Source: Pyrinomonadaceae bacterium (GTDB lineage Bacteria; Acidobacteriota; Blastocatellia; Pyrinomonadales; Pyrinomonadaceae). Taken from it: a stretch of 64,000 nucleotides of DNA. Within the stretch, counting starts at the first letter, position 1. Each line of letters begins with the position of its first letter. Where the stretch lies: assembly GCA_028284415.1 (NCBI GenBank), contig JANQRU010000001.1:744001-808000 (forward strand), written 5' to 3'. This document shows, in pieces, positions 16,429 through 25,558 of the stretch. A program made the position numbers and the translations under genes. The notes beneath the pieces were generated by a model that was given only the letters and a program-made list of their open reading frames with translations, was not told the DNA's origin and did no database searches.

Positions 16429-18087
16429 TTATTCCTCTTCTGCTGCTGAATTTTCTTCTTCAACTTCCTGATCAGCTTCTTCTGATTCACCTGAATCCTC
16501 TGATGTAACTTCCTCAGCTTCTTCTTTTTCTTCAGCTTCAGTTACTTCCGATTCCTCATCAGTATTTTCAACTTCAGCTACCACCTCTTCAACTTCGGTT
16601 TCAGTTTCTGAAGTGTCACTCTCGTCATTGGAAATAGATTCAGTTTCTTCCGCACTTTCTTCAGCTTCCTCTAAGATTTCAACTTCAGCATTAGCCTCTC
16701 TATCTGCTGCGTCTGCTTCGTCAGTAGATTCCTGATCTGAAGATTCGGCTTCATCAAGAGTGGTTTCTTCCGCACCCTCTTCTTGAGCAGGAGTAGAATC
16801 TTTTAATTCAAGCACTTTTTGTGCAGAACCCAAGATTTCTTCAGCTTCATCTAAACTTACGTCAATGACTTCAACTAAATCATCAACAGAAGTGTTAGCA
16901 AGTGTTTCAATATCATCAATTCCCTTATCTGCCAAAGCATCTGCATGTGAAGCAGAAACTCCCTCAAGTGCTGTGATGGGAACAGCTTCGCCTGAAGCCA
17001 TCATCTCACCCATTTGTTTGGTGATCTCTTGTTTGAGAACTTCTTCGCTGACAATGTCTATGTCCCAACCTACTAACCTTGTAGCAAGGCGAACGTTTTG
17101 TCCTCGTTTACCAATAGCAAGTGACAATTGATCTTCAGTTACAATTACTTCCATTTTTCTTTCGTTAATATCAGTAATTCTAACTTGAGAAACTTTTGCA
17201 GGGCTTAGAGCATTAGCGGCAAAAACTGAAGGCTCATCTGACCATTCAATTATGTCAATTTTCTCACCGCGAAGTTCCTTAATGATGGCTTGGACTCTTG
17301 ACCCCTTCATCCCAACACAAGCTCCGACCGGATCGACATCTTTTTCGTTTGATGAAACAGCAATTTTTGCCCGATCGCCCGGCTCTCGAACAGCTGATTT
17401 TATTATAACCGTGTCGTCATATATCTCAGGAACTTCCATTTCAAATAAACGCTTCAGAAGTTCTGAGGAAGCACGTGATACTACAACCTGTTGCCCTTTT
17501 AAATCTTTGCTGACATCAGAGATTACTACTCTGATTCTGTCATTTATACTCCAGGATTCGCTTCTAACCTGTTCTCTTTTTGGCAAAACGGCTTCAAGAT
17601 TTGTACCTAAGTCAACAATCAAATCACCACGTTCAAATCTTTTAACCAAACCATTTATCAATTCACCTTTGCGATCGACATATTCTTCATAAACTTTTTC
17701 ACGAATAGCTTCACGCACTTTCTGGACAAGTATTTGTTTTGCGGTTTGTGCAGCAATTCGCCCAAGTTCCTCAGTTGGCAAAGGTAAAAGAAGCATATCT
17801 CCGATTTCAATTTCATCATCGCCGGTTAGCTCAAACGCTTCTTCAATGGATAATTCAGTTGTTGGACTTTCTACCTCTTCAACGACGGTTTTTTGGGCTG
17901 ATATTTCTACCAAACCCTCTTCATCATTCCAATCAACCTGTATGCCTTCTCCGCCTTTATATTCTTGCTTAAATTGCTTACGGGCAGCGGCTCTGACAGC
18001 CTCTTTCATCGCTTCTATAACCAATTCACGATCAAGACCGTACTCCTGTTTTAATGCATCTATGCTTTGCCCAATTGATGTAATCAT
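16429..18087 (-). CDS. nusA: transcription termination/antitermination factor NusA with a long acidic tail
   Basis: 552 residues. NusA N-terminal RNA polymerase-binding domain (1-130), S1 domain (about 130-200, RFERGDLIVDLG), then two KH domains (GACVGMKGSRVQAI and LAIGKRGQNVRLA). About 370-425 is a helix-hairpin-helix acidic-repeat-like segment (VSASHADALADKGIDDIETLA). The last 120 residues are almost pure E, D, A, S and T. NusA orthologues without a C-terminal extension are 340-400 residues, so the tail is unusual. Second gene of the rimP operon. Confidence 0.96.
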   Translation of the reverse strand: MITSIGQSIDALKQEYGLDRELVIEAMKEAVRAAARKQFKQEYKGGEGIQVDWNDEEGLVEISAQKTVVEEVESPTTELSIEEAFELTGDDEIEIGDMLLLPLPTEELGRIAAQTAKQILVQKVREAIREKVYEEYVDRKGELINGLVKRFERGDLIVDLGTNLEAVLPKREQVRSESWSINDRIRVVISDVSKDLKGQQVVVSRASSELLKRLFEMEVPEIYDDTVIIKSAVREPGDRAKIAVSSNEKDVDPVGACVGMKGSRVQAIIKELRGEKIDIIEWSDEPSVFAANALSPAKVSQVRITDINERKMEVIVTEDQLSLAIGKRGQNVRLATRLVGWDIDIVSEEVLKQEITKQMGEMMASGEAVPITALEGVSASHADALADKGIDDIETLANTSVDDLVEVIDVSLDEAEEILGSAQKVLELKDSTPAQEEGAEETTLDEAESSDQESTDEADAADREANAEVEILEEAEESAEETESISNDESDTSETETEVEEVVAEVENTDEESEVTEAEEKEEAEEVTSEDSGESEEADQEVEEENSAAEEE

Positions 18088-18119
18088 ATTTCGTAACTTA
18101 TAAGACTTTTACTTTCCAA

Positions 18120-18617
18120 TTACGGTTTTCGTTTTGCCTGTTTTAACTCTTTTTCAAAATCTACTCTTAAATTTGCTTTCTTAATAGCTTCAAAGGGTAT
18201 CTCAACCTCACCATTCGTTTTGTCATCAAGTAAAATATTATTTTCTTTTACACCTAATATTTTTCCTTTATAGTTCCTTTGGTTATTGATTAGATGAGTG
18301 GTTCTTACCTTTGCATTTTCGCCTTTGAATCTCTCAAAATCTTCTAACTTATAAAGACCTCTTTCGATACCAGGCGATGAAACCTCTAGAACATAACTCT
18401 TTTCGATAAGATTCTCAGCGTCCAAAGATTTTTCTAAATCTTGACTGACTGCAGAACAATCATCATGAGTTATTCCATTCTCTTTATCAATAAAAACGCG
18501 AACTGTTTGCTGCTTACCTGAGCCGACAAATTCTGTATGAACCAGCTCAAGATTATGATTTTCGACTACCTTTTCGGCAATTTCTTCTATTCTTTCTAAT
18601 ACTGAAAATCTATCCAC
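18120..18617 (-). CDS. rimP: ribosome maturation factor RimP
   Basis: 165 residues. Needed for 30S assembly. The N-terminal domain (ELVHTEFVGSGKQQTVRVFIDKENGITHDDCSAVSQDLEKSLDAE) and SYVLEVSSPGIERGLYKLEDFERFKGE are diagnostic. First gene of the operon, 32 bp before nusA. Its leader holds a terminator-like hairpin 20-45 nt before the start codon. Confidence 0.94.
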   Translation of the reverse strand: MDRFSVLERIEEIAEKVVENHNLELVHTEFVGSGKQQTVRVFIDKENGITHDDCSAVSQDLEKSLDAENLIEKSYVLEVSSPGIERGLYKLEDFERFKGENAKVRTTHLINNQRNYKGKILGVKENNILLDDKTNGEVEIPFEAIKKANLRVDFEKELKQAKRKP

Positions 18618-18633
18618 AACCTTATTTTTTCCA

Positions 18634-18660
18634 AAATAAAAAGTGGGTGCGAAAACCCAC
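18634..18660 (-). promoter_or_regulatory. terminator-like hairpin in the rimP-nusA leader
   Basis: On the minus strand GTGGGT, loop TTTCGC, ACCCAC, then TTTTTATTTT. It lies between the operon promoter (18694-18723) and the rimP ATG at 18617. A second GTGGG just upstream could pair with CCCAC instead, so competing structures are possible. It may be an attenuator, or may terminate the upstream gene at 18732. Confidence 0.6.
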
Positions 18661-18693
18661 GTTTTGCGTTCCCACGCCTAGTAGGAAACGAAC

Positions 18694-18723
18694 ATAATAC
18701 ACGAAAACACTTACTTAAGGCAA
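18694..18723 (-). promoter_or_regulatory. promoter of the rimP-nusA-infB operon
   Basis: On the minus strand TTGCCT (18723-18718), an 18-bp spacer, TATTAT (18699-18694). The leader would be about 70 nt. Confidence 0.6.
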
Positions 18724-18731
18724 GCGAATCC

Positions 18732-19136
18732 TTAAATATTTTCTTTTACTTTACCTAAAGATTTCTTAATATCCTCAAACTTAGCTTCGACTAATTTATA
18801 GCTGTCTTCACTGGGATCACCCATCAATTCTTCCGTCATTACCAGCATTTCTTTAGTTTCAGCTTTTAGGCGGTTTATGGATTTCTTTAATTCTCTCTGC
18901 GTATTACCTCCGCCCTTGCTTACCTTTCTGGCTTCTTTTACTCCCCAGTGAGTAATATTTACAAGGTCTCGTCCGAGTTCAATTATCCAACCTTGGTTGT
19001 TCAAATGCGAGCAAATATCTTTGTAACTTGGATAAAATCCTTCTTTTTTTACAAGATCTACAAAATCAACTCGCTCGGAGGTTTTTCCGTTGGTAACTTC
19101 GTAAAGCTTAACTAAGATTTTATGATAAACATCCAT
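18732..19136 (-). CDS. conserved hypothetical protein, winged-helix-like N-terminus
   Basis: 134 residues, no signal peptide. The first 75 residues (YHKILVKLYEVTNGKTSERVDF...HLNNQGWIIELGRDLVNITHWGVKEARK) read like a winged-helix fold with a wing around GRDLVNITHWG. The rest is a charged helical, probably coiled-coil tail. I know no assigned function. It sits directly upstream of the rimP promoter on the same strand. Confidence 0.72.
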   Translation of the reverse strand: MDVYHKILVKLYEVTNGKTSERVDFVDLVKKEGFYPSYKDICSHLNNQGWIIELGRDLVNITHWGVKEARKVSKGGGNTQRELKKSINRLKAETKEMLVMTEELMGDPSEDSYKLVEAKFEDIKKSLGKVKENI

Positions 19137-19196
19137 ATTTTATTTAGATTCCGTCTTTCTTTATCTATTTTTTTTGAACAAGACTACCTGAACAAA

Positions 19197-20174
19197 TCAT
19201 ACTTTCTCAAAACCTAATTTAGCAACACCCAAAATGCCTGCATCATCACCTAACCTTGCTTTTTCAATCTTAGCACGATTGGCAGGCTCGCAATAAGAAC
19301 GAATTTTTACTTGCTCTTTTAATGAATCAATAAATAGATCCCAACCGGCAGAAGCACCTCCGCCAATTACAATCGTTTCAGGATTCAAAGTATTTATTAA
19401 ACCTGCAAGCATCAACCCCAAATAATATCCCTGTCTTCTAAAAACTTCCTTAGCAATATCATCGCCTTCGTTAGCTATTTCATAAATATCTGCGGAGGTC
19501 AGGTCTTCTTTTTCAGATATTTTGGAAAATTCATTCTCTTCGCGTTCGATTAGCTCTCTGGCAATTCTGACTATTGCCGTAGCGGATGAGTATTGCTCTA
19601 CACATCCGAAACTACCACAACCACATGGATGACCTTCAGGCTCGACATTTATATGACCAATTTCAGCGGCAGTTCCATCTATTCCACGTAGGATTTTTCC
19701 CTCAATTATTATGCCACCGCCGACGCCTGTTCCTAACGTGACCATTATCGAATTGTTTACATTCTTTGATGCCCCAAGCCAACTTTCCCCAATTGCCGCA
19801 GCATTAGCATCATTTTCTAAAATTGCTTTGATCTGAAGTTTTTCTTCGAGAGCTTTTACCATTTCAAATCTATCCAGTTCGGGAAGATTCGGAGCCTTAA
19901 AAATTAATCCTTTTTCAAAATTAATAGTTCCCGGCACAGCTGCCGCAATGGCTATGACCTCACAATCCTCGACCGTTGCCATACATTCTTTTGCAGCTTT
20001 TGCCATTGACTCAACAATTTCTTGTGCATTTTCTGAGCGTGGGGTTTTGTATTTTACACGTGAAAGAATTTCGCCACTACTACTGACCGCCGCCATTCTT
20101 AAATTAGTACCACCTAAATCAGTTGCTAAAACGATTTTTTTCATCGGGTTTTTATTGTTTTGTTTATTTTGCAA
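19197..20174 (-). CDS. glk: ROK-family glucokinase
   Basis: 325 residues. ATP-dependent sugar kinase: phosphate-binding DLGGTNLRMA (19-28), LENDANAAAIGE, GTGVGGGIIIEGKILRG and the zinc-binding ROK motif CGCGSFGCVEQ. No DNA-binding domain, so it is an enzyme and not a regulator. Glucose released by the amylases and glucoamylase of this region is the obvious substrate, but other hexoses are possible. It follows the glucoamylase fusion by 35 bp on the same strand. Confidence 0.9.
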   Translation of the reverse strand: MQNKQNNKNPMKKIVLATDLGGTNLRMAAVSSSGEILSRVKYKTPRSENAQEIVESMAKAAKECMATVEDCEVIAIAAAVPGTINFEKGLIFKAPNLPELDRFEMVKALEEKLQIKAILENDANAAAIGESWLGASKNVNNSIMVTLGTGVGGGIIIEGKILRGIDGTAAEIGHINVEPEGHPCGCGSFGCVEQYSSATAIVRIARELIEREENEFSKISEKEDLTSADIYEIANEGDDIAKEVFRRQGYYLGLMLAGLINTLNPETIVIGGGASAGWDLFIDSLKEQVKIRSYCEPANRAKIEKARLGDDAGILGVAKLGFEKV

Positions 20175-20209
20175 TCAGCTTTAAATGCAAATTTCTGCAA
20201 TAGTTTAAC

Positions 20210-23200
20210 TCATTTCATCAAAGCCACAAAAGCATCGGCTAATCTATCTTTCCAACTTGTCCAATTATGTCCTGTTTGCCCTTCTACATATTTCACCTTG
20301 AAGCCTTTTTGTTTTAATAATCTAACAACTCTTCGTGAATCTTTTACGCCTTCAAAAACTCCATCATCCATATAGAAATTAAATTTTTCATCGCCTTTGA
20401 GTTTTTCTAATTCCTTAATGACTGTTTCGTTATCTACCCAAAATGAATTTGATTGTCCGCCAACATTGGCAAACATTTCGGGATACTTCAAAGCTGTCCA
20501 GATGCTTGTAATTCCGCCCAACGAAGCACCAAGTAAAGCACGATTTTCTCTGCCTGTTTTTATCGTTGAAAAGTATTTTCTTTCAACTGTTGGGACGACC
20601 TCTTTGGCAACAAACTCCGCCCAATCATCATTTGCCCAATACTCTTTCATACGATCCTTTGGATCAATAAAGACAAGCATAAAAGGCTCAACCTTATCTG
20701 CGGCAGTCAAACGCTCTAAAACATTTATTGCTTTTCCACGCTTGATGTAATCTGAACCATCCTGCAAATATAAAACAGGTAATTTCGGAGCAATTCCACG
20801 TTTGAAATACTCTGATGGAATGTAAATTTTGACTTTCCTCTTGCCGAATTTCTTGCTGTCAATTTCGAGTTCTGAAGGTTTCGTATCAAAAAGCGGAGAC
20901 TTTTCAATTTCTTTTGCCCATTTTGATGGTTCATAATTGGGCATTTCTAAAACCGAATTCTCACCGCCAACACCGTTGTCTATTTTGCTTGGATTCATTG
21001 GGTCTAGAATCCATTTATCATCAATAATTAATTTGTATTCAACACGAGCATTTTGGGGAAAACTAATTTCCTTTACAAAAAAATCTTTTTCAACTTCTTC
21101 AAATTCAAATTTTGGTTTCCAGCCTGTAAAGTCAGCCGCAAGCATCACTTTTTCGGCTTTGTCCGTATAATAAAAATACGCTTTGTTTCCGACAATTTTC
21201 GGTGATGCTTTTGAATTAGCAATCTGCCGACGAAGCTCAAATGGAAAGTCTTTTTTCATTTGAGCTTGACTGTCTTTTTCGGAAGTTGAGTCTAAAATTG
21301 GTTTAATTAATCCCGAAATAGGTCTTTTGTTTACTGGTAGTCCACTAATCGGTGTTGCATTAGCATTATCCGTCAATTTATTTTTCTTGCCCAAAACATA
21401 GCGCTCATAAACAACATCGGGTGTGTCGAGGTTTTTACCTTCTTGTAAATTAACAGCGAGACGTATGAATTGAGCCATTGACCAGGCAAGCGGAGTTGCC
21501 GAGCCTGTGCCTTCACCGAATTGTAAGTTTGGTGAAAACTGCGAATCTGCCTTTGGAACTTCCTTTTTATCCCATATCTGTTCGGGAATCATCAAACCTT
21601 CATTGGCAAACTTTTGCATTGCGTCAAGACGTTCTTGAGCTTTTACTCTTATGCTTCTAATCCGACGTTCTGCCATAGTTAAATTACGCGGCAACTTATT
21701 CCGATTCTCTTTCAAAAATGTTTTATGAACGCGATTGTACAAAGCCAATTCATATTGACCGCGTTCACCGCTTAAAAATGCCCAAAGTCTTCCCTTTCCT
21801 GTATATTTTCCATCCCAATTCCAACGCCGTCCGTCATCCATTTCGCCATAGCCATCGTTGTTGTAACGGTAAAACGCTTCGCCGTTTGGTGTGTTGACTT
21901 TGATAACTTCATCTATGACTTTGACGGATTTCATAATCAAAGGATCGTCGGCAGGTTTGATTCCAAGTCGGACTAATTCTAAAAACCCTGCGTCAACAAT
22001 TTCTCTTTCGTCAAAAACTCCCGCACCGTTGTTGAGTTCGATTTTGTCGCCCGCATCGGGATTTCCTTTTTGCGTGATTCGCAGATAATAATTCCCATCG
22101 CCATATTTACCTGTTTTTGTAACAGTCCATTTTTCGATGTTGGCTTCCCATTCGTCAGCCGTTTTGAGATATTTTTCGGCAGATTTGAAATCACCATTTT
22201 TCTTGGCAATTTCAGCCACACAAACTAATCCAGCGATTTCTGCCGCAATTGTCGAAGGTGAATATCCGCTTTCTTCTTCCCAACGCTCTTGTGGTGTTGC
22301 AGGTCCCGTTCGGACGATAAAATCAGCGGCTTTTTTGAGATGATTTTCATAAGTTTCTTTGTCGGTCTTGCCCAGTTGATAAGCCATTATCAGTGGATAC
22401 GCAACTTCATCGTGTTGGAGTGAACCCCAGAAAGGCTTTCCATCAAGCCAAGAATTCTGCGGAAAACTTCCGTCAGGTTTCTGTTGGACTTTCAAAAGAT
22501 AATCCAAAGCACGTTCCGCCGCTGCTTTATCTCCCAAAGCCATAAACGCCGTAAAAACCTGATAGAGATCACGCGACCAAACCAAATGATAACCGCCAAC
22601 ATTATCTTCGTTAGCATTTTTCCCGCCGCCCCAAGGCACACTCAAAGAAGCAATATTCGCCCCACGATAAGTCTTATCCTCATGAGCCTTCAAAACCATC
22701 GCCGCCATATTAAATTGTGCTTGGTATTTCGGATCAACTCTACGGAGGGTCTTCAAATAATCGCTCCAGCCTTTCTTATATTGTTCGCTAATTCTGCTAA
22801 ATCCTTCATTTAGAGATTCTTTGGCAGCTTTCAAAGCTTCATCAGTATCTTTACCAAATCCAAGAGCTAGAAAATATCTTGGACAACAGTATTCTTTTTC
22901 GACAGCAACCCGTGAAAGCAATCCAGTTTGGACAACATTTCCTTTCTCGGCTCTGCTATGTTCATTAAGCCTTCTTGGAAAAGTACCTGCTGGATTTTTT
23001 CTTAATTGTGTCAATCCATCACTTTTATCTAAAAAACCATTAACTGTAACAGAGAAATTCGTATTCTCTCCTCTTCTATCTAGTCCTCCTTTTGCAATCA
23101 AAGCAGAGGCTATATTTTTATCTTGTGACAAAAGTGCTTTGCCTTTCGTCCAAGCTGTATCATGCATCCCGCTATTCGAAAGAGAGGGGTCATATTGAAC

Positions 23201-23662
23201 ATATAATTGGTAGTCATTTTCCCTACGCTTGTAATGTCCATGAAAACTAATTTCAATCAAAACAACATCTCTTTTGGGGTCAGTTACATATTTTTTTCTT
23301 ATCTCATATTCACCGCTTTTAGCTTTATTAACTTGCGTAAAAGTTAGCGAGTCTTTATCTGGAATAATAGTAGAAATTGTGTCTTTAGACTCAGTTTCAA
23401 CAGTTCCTGTCTGAGCATGAACTATTATTAGCTCTAACTTGTGAACATTTCCGACAGCGACATTCGGGTAATAAACCTCCGTCAAAGCACCGCCTTGTAA
23501 TGTGAACCAAACTTTTGATTTTAATGAAGCTGATGTGCCAATGCCTTGTTTTCCAGCACTTGCCCATTGTGCATCTTTGCCGGGTGCACCTGGAGCTAAA
23601 CTTTGTCCAGATACCGAACTAACTAGAAAAATTAATAATGAAATTAAAACTGCTTTTTTCAT
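20210..23662 (-). CDS. secreted glucoamylase (GH15) fused to CBM48-like and esterase domains
   Basis: 1150 residues with a signal peptide (MKKAVLISLLIFLVSSVSGQ). About 25-290 is the GH15 N-terminal beta-sandwich (WFTLQGGALTEVYYPNV); about 300-740 is the (alpha/alpha)6 catalytic domain (HLVWSRDLYQVFTAFMALGD, PDGSFPQNSWLDG, EEESGYSPSTIAAEIAGLV). About 830-930 looks like a CBM48/AMPK glycogen-binding fold (AYFYYTDKAEKVMLAADFTGWKP). About 940-1150 is an enterochelin-esterase/esterase D fold with GASLGG and TGHNWTSW. GH15 enzymes release glucose from starch ends; the esterase substrate is unknown. It is followed by glk. The fusion order is uncommon. Confidence 0.88.
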   Translation of the reverse strand: MKKAVLISLLIFLVSSVSGQSLAPGAPGKDAQWASAGKQGIGTSASLKSKVWFTLQGGALTEVYYPNVAVGNVHKLELIIVHAQTGTVETESKDTISTIIPDKDSLTFTQVNKAKSGEYEIRKKYVTDPKRDVVLIEISFHGHYKRRENDYQLYVQYDPSLSNSGMHDTAWTKGKALLSQDKNIASALIAKGGLDRRGENTNFSVTVNGFLDKSDGLTQLRKNPAGTFPRRLNEHSRAEKGNVVQTGLLSRVAVEKEYCCPRYFLALGFGKDTDEALKAAKESLNEGFSRISEQYKKGWSDYLKTLRRVDPKYQAQFNMAAMVLKAHEDKTYRGANIASLSVPWGGGKNANEDNVGGYHLVWSRDLYQVFTAFMALGDKAAAERALDYLLKVQQKPDGSFPQNSWLDGKPFWGSLQHDEVAYPLIMAYQLGKTDKETYENHLKKAADFIVRTGPATPQERWEEESGYSPSTIAAEIAGLVCVAEIAKKNGDFKSAEKYLKTADEWEANIEKWTVTKTGKYGDGNYYLRITQKGNPDAGDKIELNNGAGVFDEREIVDAGFLELVRLGIKPADDPLIMKSVKVIDEVIKVNTPNGEAFYRYNNDGYGEMDDGRRWNWDGKYTGKGRLWAFLSGERGQYELALYNRVHKTFLKENRNKLPRNLTMAERRIRSIRVKAQERLDAMQKFANEGLMIPEQIWDKKEVPKADSQFSPNLQFGEGTGSATPLAWSMAQFIRLAVNLQEGKNLDTPDVVYERYVLGKKNKLTDNANATPISGLPVNKRPISGLIKPILDSTSEKDSQAQMKKDFPFELRRQIANSKASPKIVGNKAYFYYTDKAEKVMLAADFTGWKPKFEFEEVEKDFFVKEISFPQNARVEYKLIIDDKWILDPMNPSKIDNGVGGENSVLEMPNYEPSKWAKEIEKSPLFDTKPSELEIDSKKFGKRKVKIYIPSEYFKRGIAPKLPVLYLQDGSDYIKRGKAINVLERLTAADKVEPFMLVFIDPKDRMKEYWANDDWAEFVAKEVVPTVERKYFSTIKTGRENRALLGASLGGITSIWTALKYPEMFANVGGQSNSFWVDNETVIKELEKLKGDEKFNFYMDDGVFEGVKDSRRVVRLLKQKGFKVKYVEGQTGHNWTSWKDRLADAFVALMK

Positions 23663-23668
23663 ACTTAT

Positions 23669-25552
23669 TTAATCAATAACTTGTAATACTCTTTTGGCTT
23701 TTTCGATTGATTTGTCATTTCCAAGGAGAGTCAAAATATCGTTACGCTGTAAGATTGTCGCACCATTAGGAGAAATAAGTTTCTCGCCACGTCGAACTGC
23801 CACAACCAAAGCTCCCTGCATATGTAGTTCTGCAAGGCTTTTACCAATGCTTTTTCTCGAACGAACTCTAACTTCATCAATCCGCTCTTCCGTAGGTTCT
23901 TTGGCTGAGAGTAATTTAAATAAACTTGGTCTTAAAACCATATTTTCCAGAATCGCGACCGAAGCCTGCACAGGACTCATAGTTTCAATTCCGGCATCGC
24001 GGAAAGCTGAAATATTTGTCGTTGTATTCGCACGAGCAACGATACGCTTATCTCCAAAGTTTGAACGAATTACCTGACTAATGAGAATGTTCACTTTATC
24101 ACTCGAAGTGGTAATTATGACAACTTTTGCAGTCGGCACTCCTGCTTTTCTGAGAACCTCGACGTTAGTTGCGTCCGCTTTGTAAACATTTACACCTCTT
24201 AGTTCTTTTGCGGCGGCACAAGCATCTTCGTCCGTATCAATAATTGAAACCGACTCACCCTCAGCAACCAGATGTTCGGCAAGTAATCTTCCCGTTTCAT
24301 TTGCTCCGACAATAACTGTTAAACGTGGCATAACTCTAAAAAATCTGGACAACCATTCAGCGGCTGTTCCTTCAATCAAAACTGTTCCTAAAATTACGGC
24401 AAAAACCAATGTTACAAGGACTTTACCGTCGCTTTCATAGCCTTTTTCAATTAATTCTAAAGAGAAAAAAGTAGCAACCGATGCAGCTACAATTCCTCTT
24501 GGACCTAAGAAAGAGATAAATAGTTTTTCATTCCGCTTAAGTTCTGAACCAGCGGTCGATAGAAAAACTCTAATCGGGCGAACCAAAACCATTATGAGAA
24601 TAACAACAAGCGGTCCTTGCCAACCCAGAGCCGTAAGATCACTAAGGCGTAAGCTCGCCGCCAATAAAATGAATACTGCTGAGATAGCTATAGAAGCCAG
24701 ATCGCCCTTAAATTCTTCCACCTCGATCTTGTGTGGAATATCTAAAGAACCAACTGCAATTCCGGCGATTGCAGCGGCTAAAACTCCCGATTCATGAGCA
24801 AAAAGTTCAGCTACCGTATATGCAATCAAAGCACTTCCCAAAATACCTAAACGTGTAAATTTAGACGGCAAAAGATGAAACTTACCCGAGAGCAACCAAA
24901 TCAAAAGCCCGATAGAAATTCCTGTTACACCACCGGCAATAATTGTTTCAATCCCGTGTAAAAGAACTATTTGCCAATCACCTTCGTCAATAATTGCCGT
25001 AAAAATAATAGCCGCTAAAATCACTCCCAACGGGTCAGCGATAATTGATTCACTCTCAAGCGTTGATCGCACACGCCTATTAACTTTTATCTTTTGTAAG
25101 ATTGGTGTTATTACAGTTGGTCCGGTGATTGAAACTGTTGCACCAAATAGGAAAGAGATTTCCCAAGATATTCCTATTAGATAATGAGCTAAAATACCTG
25201 ACAGAAATGTTGTAATCAGAAGTCCAACTGTGACTAATCCCGTAACTGCTCTTGAGGTGTGCCGTAGATCATAGACATTTAAAAGCAAACCACCCTCAAA
25301 AACAATGATCGCCACAGCTATACGAACAATTAAATTTAATAAGTCTCTGTCTCTTAAAATATCGGGCTGAATCAGACCTATGATGTCAGGACCAAATAAT
25401 AATCCTGCAATGAGCAAAGGTCCTGTTGCTGGTAATCTTAAACGCTCAGCTAGAATTTGTGCAGAAGTGCCGATAAAAAGGACACAAACCAGCGTTGCTA
25501 AAACTGCAAGCACAGGCGAATGTTGACTTAACTCGATTAAATATGAACCCAT
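23669..25552 (-). CDS. CPA-family cation/proton antiporter with RCK domains
   Basis: 627 residues. About twelve membrane segments in the first 390 residues, including GPLLIAGLLFGPDIIG, FEGGLLLN, GATVSITGPTVITPIL and FLGPRGIVAA, as in NhaP-type CPA1 exchangers. Then a TrkA-N nucleotide-binding domain (VIVGANETGRLLAEHLVAEGESVSIIDTD, about 405-530) and a TrkA-C domain (about 540-627). Na+ or K+ against H+ cannot be told apart here. Six bases separate it from the glucoamylase gene, so the two may share a message. Confidence 0.9.
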   Translation of the reverse strand: MGSYLIELSQHSPVLAVLATLVCVLFIGTSAQILAERLRLPATGPLLIAGLLFGPDIIGLIQPDILRDRDLLNLIVRIAVAIIVFEGGLLLNVYDLRHTSRAVTGLVTVGLLITTFLSGILAHYLIGISWEISFLFGATVSITGPTVITPILQKIKVNRRVRSTLESESIIADPLGVILAAIIFTAIIDEGDWQIVLLHGIETIIAGGVTGISIGLLIWLLSGKFHLLPSKFTRLGILGSALIAYTVAELFAHESGVLAAAIAGIAVGSLDIPHKIEVEEFKGDLASIAISAVFILLAASLRLSDLTALGWQGPLVVILIMVLVRPIRVFLSTAGSELKRNEKLFISFLGPRGIVAASVATFFSLELIEKGYESDGKVLVTLVFAVILGTVLIEGTAAEWLSRFFRVMPRLTVIVGANETGRLLAEHLVAEGESVSIIDTDEDACAAAKELRGVNVYKADATNVEVLRKAGVPTAKVVIITTSSDKVNILISQVIRSNFGDKRIVARANTTTNISAFRDAGIETMSPVQASVAILENMVLRPSLFKLLSAKEPTEERIDEVRVRSRKSIGKSLAELHMQGALVVAVRRGEKLISPNGATILQRNDILTLLGNDKSIEKAKRVLQVID

Positions 25553-25558
25553 CCGGTT

